Shown here piece after piece: positions 28,141 to 35,313 of a DNA stretch of 38,782 bases. How positions within the stretch are numbered: position 1 is the first letter of the stretch; every line of letters begins with the position of its first letter. The notes below the pieces were generated by a model that saw nothing but the letters and a program-made list of their open reading frames with translations, searched no databases and was not told where the DNA came from. This DNA is from Peptococcaceae bacterium SCADC1_2_3. GTDB lineage: Bacteria > Bacillota > Desulfotomaculia > Desulfotomaculales > Nap2-2B. The translations under genes were made by a program, and so were the position numbers. Location of the stretch: positions 1 to 38,782 of the forward strand of contig JJNX02000012.1 in the NCBI GenBank assembly GCA_000681355.2. Reading direction: 5' to 3'.

Positions 28141-28192
28141 AACCCCAACCCCTTCCCTCCCCCCTTTAAGGGGGAGGGTTAGGGTGGGGGTT
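28141..28192. repeat. C/G-rich hairpin repeat downstream of the subtilisin gene
   Basis: AACCCCAACCCCTTCCCTCC is followed, after CCCCTTTAAG, by the near-complement GGGGAGGGTTAGGGTGGGGGTT. Related in style to the hairpin at 22297-22331. A likely dispersed repeat that may also end the protease transcript. Confidence 0.6.
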
Positions 28193-28289
28193 TATCCCTT
28201 TTTTAAGGTATAATTTTTATTCTTTGTTCATATAAGTTCATATAAGTTTAAATAAATTTAAAGTTTTAAATAGCTAAGGAGTGAAAATA

Positions 28290-28880
28290 TTGGATTATCT
28301 TTCCGGCAAATCAACTAATGAACTGCTTGACCAACTAATTAAAAAAGTTGACCAGTTACAGCTTGATAAAAGACAGGAAATGGAGCAAACTAAAAAAGTC
28401 AGTGCGGCAGTTACGGCAATAGATAAGCTTTCTGAAGAAATAACCCGCTTTAGTGAAACGGCAAAACAGGAGGAACAAATTATTAACCGTCTTAGTGAGC
28501 TTATTTTACAGGTAGATGATTTATTAAAGAGGCAAGGACAAATTCAATTACCTTTCTCCCTGGAGCAAAAAATAAAAAACTTTATTAATCATACTAAATT
28601 GGCAAACCAAACCGTGGAAGTTTTTACCACCGGAATCCAAATAATCTCTGAAGGCGTGTTTAAGTTGTTTAAAGAAAAACAACCGGTAAAACTCGAACCG
28701 GGTATTTCTTTAAATAATACGGCGAATGTTCCGGCCTACAGTAAAGAAAACGTTGGGTTAGATGAATTAATGTCATACGCGAATACAATATTACAAGGTT
28801 TTGCTAAAAAAGGAACTTTGCCGGAAGAGAAGCTAGAAAAACCACCCTCAGAAATTGAGGGTAAAAAAGATATTCTTTAA
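28290..28880 (+). CDS. Coiled-coil hypothetical protein
   Basis: About 196 residues, no recognised family. The N-terminal half is predicted coiled coil (LLDQLIKKVDQLQLDKRQEM, AIDKLSEEITRFSETAKQ, INRLSELILQVDDLLKRQ); the C-terminal half is low in motif content with an acidic, Pro-rich end. No membrane segment. AAGGAGTGA (28276-28284) precedes TTG 28290; the GTG 28281 lies within that ribosome site. The spoVM-like gene follows 49 bp later. Confidence 0.6.
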   Translation: MDYLSGKSTNELLDQLIKKVDQLQLDKRQEMEQTKKVSAAVTAIDKLSEEITRFSETAKQEEQIINRLSELILQVDDLLKRQGQIQLPFSLEQKIKNFINHTKLANQTVEVFTTGIQIISEGVFKLFKEKQPVKLEPGISLNNTANVPAYSKENVGLDELMSYANTILQGFAKKGTLPEEKLEKPPSEIEGKKDIL

Positions 28881-28929
28881 GGGAATTTAAGAGAATATTA
28901 TTAATTAAAAGTACAAAGGAGCGAAAAAC

Positions 28930-29016
28930 ATGCGGATTTACTTTATAAAACTACCTTCTTTTTTACGGGCTTTGTTGCTTAAATTACGGAAAGGTTATGA
29001 TAATAAAGGTAAATAA
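28930..29016 (+). CDS. spoVM: SpoVM-like small spore morphogenetic protein
   Basis: A 28-residue product beginning MRIYFIKLPSFLRALLLK. B. subtilis SpoVM is a 26-residue amphipathic helix (MKFYTIKLPKFLGG...) that recognises the convex forespore membrane and anchors the coat ATPase SpoIVA. The start, the IKLP motif with its Pro, the FL pair and the basic end all match in place. A clear ribosome site AAAGGAG (28915-28921) lies 8 bases before ATG 28930. Too short for routine ORF calls. It is far from the usual spoVM context, so homology rests on sequence similarity alone. Confidence 0.7.
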   Translation: MRIYFIKLPSFLRALLLKLRKGYDNKGK

Positions 29017-29094
29017 GAAAGCCGTTTTGTATTTTTCCCAGGCTTAATCATTTTTGTAATCCTGTATATTTTATAAATCATGTCCGTTAAAAAG

Positions 29095-29217
29095 GACAAG
29101 CCCTCAGTGGCTCAAAGGGGACCGGGACCCGTTACAATAAAGTCACTCGATTGAATCCCCATAGTAATTTTGAAGTAGCCTCGTTCAATTAAGAAATCAA
29201 GGAATGCGGCAAATGAT
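29095..29217 (+). pseudogene. Possible C-terminal relic of a tnpB-type transposon gene
   Basis: A frame from GAC 29095 reads DKPSVAQRGPGPVTIKSLD, stop, IPIVILK, stop, PRSIKKSRNAANDKIAA. The GPGPVT-KSLD style tail resembles what I recall of C-termini of IS605/IS1341 TnpB-like proteins, and a tnpB-like middle fragment is at 32276-32503. Two stops show decay. Weak, short evidence. Confidence 0.25.
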
Positions 29218-29240
29218 AAAATAGCGGCAATTATTTTTCA

Positions 29241-29363
29241 CTATTTTTTTTTTGCTCTTTCCAAAATATTTTCCATGAACTCACATTGTTTAGTCCAATC
29301 ACACTCAATAGCTTGTTCGGGACAATACAAATCGCATAAATAACATCTATCACAATAAGGTGG
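29241..29363 (-). pseudogene. Cys-rich ferredoxin-like C-terminal fragment
   Basis: On the minus strand a frame reads PPYCDRCYLCDLYCPEQAIEC then DWTKQCEFMENILERAKKK and stop. CxxCxxCxxxCP is a 4Fe-4S ferredoxin motif. The frame is closed by TAG just upstream and no start or body is present, so this is at most a remnant. From 29017 to 29240 and 29364 to 29500 no intact gene is seen. Confidence 0.35.
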
Positions 29364-29506
29364 CTAACTTTGTCAAGACATTTTTTCGCCTTTATATAAG
29401 GTGAATTTTTTCCCTCCAATCTAATTGTTTTAATCCCATAATATCCTATTAATAGAACACATTAACTGGAAATTATCGCTTTAGATTTTGTCTTTATCCC
29501 GCTTGT

Positions 29507-29601
29507 CTATTTTAACCTCCTAAGAGGAATTGAAACCTCTGATACTCTTTTGATTTCAAAAATTTGCCCATGTTTTTAGCCTACCCAAAAGAAATTCAAA
29601 C
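29507..29601 (+). CRISPR. CRISPR remnant: two repeats and one spacer
   Basis: Repeat 1 (29507-29536) ends CCTAAGAGGAATTGAAAC, the typical 3' end of type I-B/III 30-mers. A 35-nt spacer (29537-29571) follows. Repeat 2 (29572-29601) is exactly 30 nt, begins GTTTTTAGCCTACC and ends AATTCAAAC, with about four changes from the inferred consensus, as is common for terminal repeats. No cas gene is in the window. A third, half repeat is at 32258-32279. Confidence 0.6.
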
Positions 29602-29603
29602 AT

Positions 29604-29656
29604 GCTAAAAAATTGCCTGCTGATATTTAATTTTGGCAGGATTTTTCTTTTCTAAA
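29604..29656 (+). repeat. Direct repeat A flanking the recombinase
   Basis: GCTAAAAAATTGCCTGC, then TGATATTTAATTTTGGCAGG and ATTTTTC; about 85% identical to 30783-30836. It can fold as CCTGC/GCAGG followed by a T-run, so it is also terminator-like. It begins two bases after CRISPR repeat 2. Confidence 0.65.
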
Positions 29657-29853
29657 AAGACATGAATCCTTTTTCCTATTTGTTGTCTTTCCTGCACAAC
29701 CCCCCGGTTAGTTCGGTTTTTCTTTTTTTCAGGAAGTATTTTTGCAACAAAAGCAGTTTTTTAAGAAAGAAAAAGGGAAAGTCAAAAGCACCTTTCTCTC
29801 TACGCCCAAAAACGAGGATTTCCGGTAATTTTTTGATGAGGTGAATTGTTAAA

Positions 29854-30777
29854 ATGCTAATTTCTGAAGCAACCCAGGAAACAATCAGCTATATAAAAAG
29901 CAGAGGATTTTCCCCAAATACCATCGAATGGTATGAAATGGGATTACGTCTCTTTTCGAAATACTTGGCTGGACAAAAAATAAACGATATTGAGGATATT
30001 ATCTTTTCAGATCTTCAAGAGTATCTAAATTATCTTCAAACCAGACCACGTATGGACGGCAAGGCAGGAAAACTGTCTACCTCAACCATTAACAGCCACA
30101 TCAAAGTTTTACGCGGATGCTTTAAATGTTTGCAATTAAACAGAAAAGTTACAGAAAACCCGGCAAAAGACATCAAATACTTTAAAAAAGAATACAGGGT
30201 TATTAATAGCTTTTCACCCGAACAACTTAAATCTTTGTTTTCAGTGATTTCAAGAGATACTTTTACTGGTCAAAGAAATAGATTGCTCTTTCTGGTATTG
30301 ATAGATTGTGGTTTGCGAATCAGTGAAACCATAGGTATTCAGGTAGACGACATTTATTTTGATCAACGATTGATAAAAGTTATGGGAAAAGGACGTAAAG
30401 AGCGCTTTGTTCCATTTGGCAGGTACCTAGAAGAAGAATTGCAGTTATGGATTCAAACGCATAAATTAGCCAACAAGGACAGAATTTTTTTCAGTCAGCG
30501 AAGAAAATCTATTACTAGCGCAGCAATAAGAGCACATCTTAAGCAATACGGCAAGCAAGCTGACATCAAAGGTGTTGAGGTTCGTCCTCATGTCTTTAGG
30601 CATACTTTTGCTATTATGTTTTTGCGAAATGGTGGAAACCCACTTATTCTTCAGCGAATTTTAGGACATGCCACTCTAGACATGACGCAAAGATATTGCA
30701 ATTTGTTAGTAGAAGATTTGCAACGAGAACATGATAAATTTGGGCCGGGAGACAAACTCAATCTTGACAGAAACTAG
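29854..30777 (+). CDS. Tyrosine recombinase (XerC/D-type integrase)
   Basis: The 307-residue site-specific recombinase has an N-terminal SAM-like core-binding domain (1-105) and a catalytic domain with all six expected residues: Arg155 (CGLRISE), Lys179 (GKGRKERF), His246 and Arg249 (RPHVFRHTF), His272 (LGHATLD) and the nucleophile Tyr281 (TQRYCNL). GAGGTGA (29838-29844) precedes ATG 29854. It is flanked by about 53-bp direct repeats and by CRISPR remnants and could mobilise a small element. It lacks the extra integron-integrase patch, so it is not IntI. Confidence 0.9.
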   Translation: MLISEATQETISYIKSRGFSPNTIEWYEMGLRLFSKYLAGQKINDIEDIIFSDLQEYLNYLQTRPRMDGKAGKLSTSTINSHIKVLRGCFKCLQLNRKVTENPAKDIKYFKKEYRVINSFSPEQLKSLFSVISRDTFTGQRNRLLFLVLIDCGLRISETIGIQVDDIYFDQRLIKVMGKGRKERFVPFGRYLEEELQLWIQTHKLANKDRIFFSQRRKSITSAAIRAHLKQYGKQADIKGVEVRPHVFRHTFAIMFLRNGGNPLILQRILGHATLDMTQRYCNLLVEDLQREHDKFGPGDKLNLDRN

Positions 30778-30782
30778 TAAAA

Positions 30783-30836
30783 GCTAAAAAAATTGCTTAC
30801 TAATATTTAATTTTAGCAGGATTTTTCCTTTTTTAG
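30783..30836 (+). repeat. Direct repeat B flanking the recombinase
   Basis: GCTAAAAAAATTGCTTAC, then TAATATTTAATTTTAGCAGG and ATTTTTCC; partner of 29604-29656. It starts 5 bp after the recombinase stop and may end its transcript or be an attachment-type site. Confidence 0.65.
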
Positions 30837-30864
30837 GTCGAAAATTAATAAGTGGGTGATTATT

Positions 30865-30951
30865 ATGTTTATCATAGATCGTTCCGAGGTTGAAATAAAA
30901 TCAAGAAGAGGAATAAGAATATGGTTTTTAAAAAAATATTTGCTCTATTAG
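30865..30951 (+). pseudogene. Short ORF resembling the start of DUF3006
   Basis: It reads MFIIDRSEVEIKSRRGIRIW and on for 28 residues. The first residues MFIIDR-E match the intact DUF3006 protein at 32023, after which similarity stops. It overlaps the lipoprotein gene start. Probably the leftover 5' end of a second DUF3006 gene, or a chance reading. Confidence 0.3.
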
Positions 30952-31949
30952 TAATAAGTATGGTGCTTCTATCAGGATGTACTTTATCAAATTTCGCAAA
31001 TCAGAAAAATAACATAAAACAAAAAAGCAGTTTAGTTAACAAATGTTCTAATTTTACAGAAAATGACTTTATGGAACTTTATCCTGCCTGGAACCTTATA
31101 AAAAAAGAAAATATTTGTTTTGATGATAATAATTACGTTGTTGTTTATAGAGCACAAGTTAACGAAACTTCTAGTCCAATTGATGGTAAAATCATAATTT
31201 CTGTTTGCAAGTTTTCAAAAGAAAGATGGTATGAAGTTTGGTATTCCTCAGAATTCTTAACCCGTAATACAGTTAATGAACTAAGGGGCTATCCGCCAAA
31301 AGGTAATGATCTTTTAATCATAAAAGACAAGGAAATAGCGTTAGTTGCTGTAAACATGTGTGCTCCTTTTGGGGGTGCTCATGGAACAACGCAGGTTCTT
31401 ATTTTTACTTTAGAAAAAACAGGAAAATGCACTATAAGACATTTTGATAGTGCCGGTATCATGAGTATCGAAAAGAAAGATAGCTGTATTATCGTAACAG
31501 GTGAAAGTGAATATGGACAACATAACTTTTGCCTTAAAAATAAAGGATTTACTGAAGAAACAATTCCATTAAGCTCGACTATTCTTGCAAACTCTAAAGA
31601 TTTTGTTATAGCAAAATTTATTGTAGGGCCTGAAGGAATTGTTTATCCAGCCGAGTCCAAAGACATAGTTTTAAAAGTAGGACAAGCCATAGTATTCGTA
31701 CCTCTTAATAAAGAAACGAAAAACCTATTTGATACTGGGGAAATAGGGCTTTACTGTGATGAATGGAACGGACCTCCGTTAACTGTTTGTGAAGCTAACA
31801 GGATTAAAACCGGAAATTCTTATACATTCGATAAACCTGGTCTTGTTCACTTTCTTTTAATATCATATGATGCTTATTTTAATAACCAAGAATTTTCTCC
31901 TGAATATAACCCTGAACATACTTTTAATGTAATGGTTAAATCTAATTAA
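30921..31949 (+). CDS. Lipoprotein of unknown function
   Basis: The 342-residue protein has a lipoprotein signal (FALLVISMVLLSGC, lipobox Cys20) and is predicted to be exported and anchored outside the membrane. The rest is rich in beta-strand-like segments with several cysteines (NKCSNF, ENICFDD, VNMCAPFGG, NFCLKN, GLYCDEW, TVCEAN). No family recognised. The last 115 residues (FIVGPEGIVYPAESKDIVLKVGQ...GLVHFLLISYDAYF) look like a separate beta domain, perhaps cupredoxin-like. AGAGGA precedes ATG 30921. AT-rich, like its neighbours. Confidence 0.7.
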   Translation: MVFKKIFALLVISMVLLSGCTLSNFANQKNNIKQKSSLVNKCSNFTENDFMELYPAWNLIKKENICFDDNNYVVVYRAQVNETSSPIDGKIIISVCKFSKERWYEVWYSSEFLTRNTVNELRGYPPKGNDLLIIKDKEIALVAVNMCAPFGGAHGTTQVLIFTLEKTGKCTIRHFDSAGIMSIEKKDSCIIVTGESEYGQHNFCLKNKGFTEETIPLSSTILANSKDFVIAKFIVGPEGIVYPAESKDIVLKVGQAIVFVPLNKETKNLFDTGEIGLYCDEWNGPPLTVCEANRIKTGNSYTFDKPGLVHFLLISYDAYFNNQEFSPEYNPEHTFNVMVKSN

Positions 31950-32022
31950 TGTCAACTTTGGGGTAAAGTTTTTTGGAGTAGAATTATAAAGATATAGAAG
32001 GAAATAAAAGGCAGGATGTTCT

Positions 32023-32223
32023 ATGTTCATAATTGACCGGTTTGAAAACGATTGGGTAATAGTAGAATTTGACCGAAAAACATTCAATTTACCGCGGTCT
32101 ATCTTTCCTGCAGGCGCGAAGGAAGGAGATGTAATAAATATTAAAATTATAGTTGATAAAAAAGCAACTACTTCTCGTAAGAAATCCATAAAAGATCTTG
32201 CTGACAGTCTTTTTGAGGACTAA
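32023..32223 (+). CDS. DUF3006 family protein
   Basis: The 66-residue protein begins MFIIDRFENDWVIVEFD and has the short beta-barrel pattern of DUF3006 (FNLPRSIFPAGAKEGDVINIKI), with a basic tail. Function is unknown. DUF3006 genes often stand beside ComEC-like metallo-beta-lactamase genes, as here (32503), but a tnpB-like relic and a broken CRISPR repeat lie between them. Confidence 0.8.
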   Translation: MFIIDRFENDWVIVEFDRKTFNLPRSIFPAGAKEGDVINIKIIVDKKATTSRKKSIKDLADSLFED

Positions 32224-32257
32224 ATTCAGGCGTACTAAGGGTGTATGTCATTTTTTC

Positions 32258-32279
32258 GTTTTTAGCCTACCTAAGAGGA
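32258..32279 (+). CRISPR. Half CRISPR repeat
   Basis: GTTTTTAGCCTACCTAAGAG plus GA: 22 bases that join the 5' half of the repeat at 29572 to the middle of the repeat at 29507. The rest of the repeat (ATTGAAAC) is absent; instead the tnpB-like frame begins. It marks a recombination junction. Confidence 0.5.
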
Positions 32280-32503
32280 GCAGGGTAAACAACCCAGATA
32301 ATTATAATCCTGACGGAACGATCAAAAAAGGCAGAAGAAAGTGGAAAAACTCTAAGGAATACATTAAGACCAGACTAAAACTTTTTGAGTTATTCCGTCG
32401 CCAGTCAGCACATCGGAAGTCTCTGCATGGAAAGATGATCAACGACATCCTGCGCCACGGCAATGAAATATATATAGAGAAAATAAAGAAAGGAGTTTTT
32501 TAA
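32276..32503 (+). pseudogene. tnpB/IS605 OrfB-like fragment
   Basis: The frame reads RSRVNNPDNYNPDGTIKKG, KWKNSKEYIKTRLKLFELFR and RQSAHRKSLHGKMINDILRHG then NEIYIEKI. This is the middle part of a TnpB-like transposon protein (typical: NNPDNYNPDG-KKG, RK-LHG-LAN-IL-GN-I--EK). The N- and C-terminal parts, including the RuvC catalytic residues, are missing. It stops at TAA, which overlaps the next ATG as TAATG. An inactive relic. Confidence 0.6.
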
Positions 32504-33600
32504 TGAAACGTAAAACAAGCCTCATTATATCTTTCCTGGTTTTAGCGTTTCTTGTTGTATTTGGCAGTATAAAGGGAACAGATTTTTTTTCAGGACAATC
32601 TGCTGCCCAAGCCGCGCCTGCTTTAAAACTTCACTTTCTCGATGTGGGTCAGGCTGATTGCATACTTGCTCAGCTTCCCAACGGACAAATAATGCTTATA
32701 GATGCTGGAAACAATGATGACGTTTCTACTATCATAACTTATCTTAAAAAACAAAACGTCAAGAAAATTAATTATTTAGTCGCTACCCACCCTCACGAAG
32801 ACCATATCGGCAGCATGGACAGCGTTATACGTTCTTTCCAGATCGGCAAAGTATATATGCCCAAAGCGACAACTACCACCAAAACCTTTAAAGATCTCCT
32901 GTTGGCGATAAAAGCTAAAAATTTAAAAATCAATACAGCAAAAGCCGGCACTGTTATTTTAAATCAAGGCAACCTAAAAATAAATTTTGTTGCTCCTTGC
33001 GGATCTAATTATGATGACCTTAACAATTGGTCTGCCGTAACAAGGATTCAATACGGTAATAACTCATTTCTCCTTACAGGCGACGCTGAAGCTTTGTCCG
33101 AACAAGAAATTCTTTCTTCAGGTGCGAACCTAAAAGCGAATGTTCTTAAAGTTGGATACCACGGCAGCAGCAGTTCCACTTCACCTGCCTTTCTTAAAGC
33201 AGTGGCTCCGAAATACGCCGTAATTTCAATGGGTACTGGTAATAAGTACGGTCATCCACATAAGGTAACTCTAACGAAACTGACCAATGCCAAAGTCCAG
33301 GTTTACCGGACAGACCAGGATGGAACGATAATAGCTGCTTCTGATGGCAAAAATATAACCATTAAGAAATTGGGAAGCACGATTAAGCCTAGAGCGCCGA
33401 ACACTGGAAATACAATTGCTCCAGCGGTCCCTGTGGCACCGACACCAAGTAGCAAAAATTACATTGGCAACAAAAACAGCAAGAAATTTCATTTACCTTC
33501 GTGTTCAACGTTACCGGCGGAGCAAAACCGCGTTTACTTTAAGACGCGGGAAGAGGCAATAAAGGCTGGATATGTGCCTTGTAAGGTGTGTAAGCCGTAA
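32503..33600 (+). CDS. ComEC/Rec2-like metallo-beta-lactamase-fold hydrolase, exported
   Basis: The 365-residue protein has a signal or anchor segment (about 7-25), a metallo-beta-lactamase domain of the ComEC C-terminal type (LHFLDVGQADCILAQLPNG, IDAGNN, VATHPHEDHIGSMD with HxHxDH, LLTGDAE, KVGYHGSSSSTSPAFL), a Pro-rich linker (about 300-320), and a C-terminal Ada-type Cys module (FHLPSCSTLP...GYVPCKVCKP). The related nuclease domain of ComEC degrades the non-transforming DNA strand; a secreted nuclease or phosphodiesterase is a fair guess. AAAGGAG precedes ATG 32503. Probably paired with DUF3006. Confidence 0.85.
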   Translation: MKRKTSLIISFLVLAFLVVFGSIKGTDFFSGQSAAQAAPALKLHFLDVGQADCILAQLPNGQIMLIDAGNNDDVSTIITYLKKQNVKKINYLVATHPHEDHIGSMDSVIRSFQIGKVYMPKATTTTKTFKDLLLAIKAKNLKINTAKAGTVILNQGNLKINFVAPCGSNYDDLNNWSAVTRIQYGNNSFLLTGDAEALSEQEILSSGANLKANVLKVGYHGSSSSTSPAFLKAVAPKYAVISMGTGNKYGHPHKVTLTKLTNAKVQVYRTDQDGTIIAASDGKNITIKKLGSTIKPRAPNTGNTIAPAVPVAPTPSSKNYIGNKNSKKFHLPSCSTLPAEQNRVYFKTREEAIKAGYVPCKVCKP

Positions 33601-33809
33601 ACGACCGGGAAGAGACAAAATCGCGGTTACGATATTCTAAACCGATGACCGGCTAGGATTCGCAGCCTCGTCAACATGCTTTGAGGTTATGAAAGAAGGT
33701 TTTATGCCGATCCGTATAAGACGCCATGATAAAAACAGCAACTGTATGCATCAGCAGATATTTCAGGGGCTATGTGCACGAAGGTTATTTTTCCCGAAAA
33801 TATTTTATA

Positions 33810-33838
33810 TTGAACTCGTAGCGATTTTGGAGTATTAT
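33810..33838 (+). promoter_or_regulatory. Promoter upstream of the TerB cassette gene
   Basis: TTGAAC (33810-33815), 17-base spacer, TATTAT (33833-33838), 40 bp before the gene. The 33601-33809 stretch shows no gene. It may be a cassette-borne promoter. Confidence 0.55.
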
Positions 33839-33878
33839 ATGGACCAATATAAACAATGTTTGACTCATGGAGGAACAG

Positions 33879-35129
33879 ATGATCACAGAACCAATTCCTT
33901 TTTTGGCCAACATCGCACTCGTAGCCCAGGCTGACGGAATCCTCTCTGCAAGTGAACTTGGCCAACTAGAATCAATCCGGAAAGAGTACGGAATCAAAAA
34001 GGGCGATTTCTCCGCGGCGATTAGGCTCGTTGAAAGCGGCAACCATAAGTTGACGCCGGTTGGATCCTTCGCAGACCAAGTCAAAAATCTTGAGCTGATT
34101 CTTCGAGTCGCGTTGGCCGACAGCGATCTTGATACCAAAGAGGTTGAGATTATTACAGGCTTTTGTACGGCAATCGGTATCCACCAAGAACAACTGGACA
34201 GACTGCGCGTGGATGTTATTGCCTCTCTCAAGCAAGTCGGAAAACTATGCCCCTCGTGCGGAACAGAGAACTCGGCTGAATCGCTCTTCTGTGCCAAATG
34301 CGGTACTAATCTCGTTTCTTCCGAACAGGGTGTTCAGGTGAAATTCGAGATTCCCCAATCTGGTATAGCAATTGAGTTTGCAGAGTCAACCGCTGCATCC
34401 TTCCCGAAAGCACTAGAACTAGCCAACGCGACCCCAAGATTCCAGAAATGCCAGAAGGGAAAGAAAACTTGGTATTTGGCGGTATTTCCCGGCGGGAAGT
34501 TGACAGATGCCATACCACTTGCCGAGGCGCTAAGTGGAATACGAAACCGCAACCTGTACATGGATGGCGAGGAGAAACAGTGGAACGAGATCTTTGGGTT
34601 TACTTGGTGTGCTTCTCAGAGGGCCACCGCGTACCGACCCGTTGAGTATTGCTTTGGGAAAGACGAGAATCGCCTCAATCCATGGGGTTGCAAGCAGGCA
34701 AGAATGGATTGGACGGAGTGGGCAAATTGGTTCTGCTACGGTCGCTGGGAAAAGGCGGGCATAATCGGGCAGAAGGTTCAATGGCGATTCGACAAGGAAC
34801 GGATAAAACACGAGTTGGCAACGAATCTTTATCGTTTTCGGTATTGTCCGCACCTCAATACGAAGATGTCCGAGTCTGTCTTGCGACATCTTCCGGATAC
34901 GGTGGTGCCTAGTACGGACGCCAATTGGGAATTCCATCAGAACTACGAGGAAGTTCCTGGCGCAATAAAGATCGTCCAGAAGGAACGCAACGCCGGTTTC
35001 TCATTCAGCAATGAGTTCTGGGCTGATGGCGTCCGACCGAAGGGGCTTCAAGTTTTAGCTGACATTCTTGTGAAAGCATTCCAAGATTTGGGAATGGAAT
35101 CTAGTTCGGTCAGAGCTCTGATCAAATAG
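33879..35129 (+). CDS. TerB-like domain and zinc-ribbon protein (integron cassette)
   Basis: The 416-residue protein begins with a TerB-type helical domain (residues about 1-115: IALVAQADGILSASELGQLE, LRVALADSDLDTKEVEIIT, acidic motifs as in TerB), then a double-CxxC zinc ribbon (LCPSCGTENSAESLFCAKCG), then a 260-residue C-terminal region not recognised (WYLAVFPGG, WNEIFGFTWCAS, NWFCYGRWEKAG). GGAGG (33869-33873) precedes ATG 33879 by 5 bases; ATG 33867 overlaps that site. Base use is richer in G+C than the AT-rich genes to its left. An attC-like site directly follows the stop, so it is a gene cassette. Function unknown. Confidence 0.8.
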   Translation: MITEPIPFLANIALVAQADGILSASELGQLESIRKEYGIKKGDFSAAIRLVESGNHKLTPVGSFADQVKNLELILRVALADSDLDTKEVEIITGFCTAIGIHQEQLDRLRVDVIASLKQVGKLCPSCGTENSAESLFCAKCGTNLVSSEQGVQVKFEIPQSGIAIEFAESTAASFPKALELANATPRFQKCQKGKKTWYLAVFPGGKLTDAIPLAEALSGIRNRNLYMDGEEKQWNEIFGFTWCASQRATAYRPVEYCFGKDENRLNPWGCKQARMDWTEWANWFCYGRWEKAGIIGQKVQWRFDKERIKHELATNLYRFRYCPHLNTKMSESVLRHLPDTVVPSTDANWEFHQNYEEVPGAIKIVQKERNAGFSFSNEFWADGVRPKGLQVLADILVKAFQDLGMESSSVRALIK

Positions 35130-35130
35130 A

Positions 35131-35192
35131 GTCGAACAAGCGGCTGTACTCGGACGCGGACGCGGCTGCGCCGGTGAACTCGACCGTTAGCC
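35131..35192 (+). other. attC-like integron recombination site 1
   Basis: A 62-base imperfect hairpin right after the TerB gene stop. Left end GTCGAACAAGCGGCTG, right end GGTGAACTCGACCGTTAGCC; R' is GTTAGCC (35186-35192), which fits GTTRRRY. The inner arms pair with gaps, as in known attC sites. R'' (GTCGAAC) deviates at one base from RYYYAAC. Confidence 0.7.
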
Positions 35193-35313
35193 AGCAATCG
35201 ATTATGAAAAAACTGCGTCTCTATGGTAACTTATGGTAGCTACAGGGAATCTGAAGTAGCGTAAAATTAATTTTGGAAAAAGGAATATCGACAAAATGTC
35301 GTTCCCTTTATAT

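Noticed and set aside
29662-29844. 60-codon frame MNPFSYLLSF...
   Set aside because: Low complexity, no ribosome site, directly upstream of the recombinase and probably untranslated.
29854-30777. Recombinase as the integron integrase
   Set aside because: The protein is a plain XerC/D-type enzyme, lies 4-6 kb from the attC sites, and lacks the TTMIYTHVLN-type ending seen in the 35314 remnant.
33689-33934. 81-codon frame before the TerB gene
   Set aside because: No family signal, overlaps the promoter and the real gene start.
34530-34937. Several frames of 65-135 codons over the TerB gene, both strands
   Set aside because: Shadow frames of a GC-richer gene; none has a ribosome site or recognisable motif.
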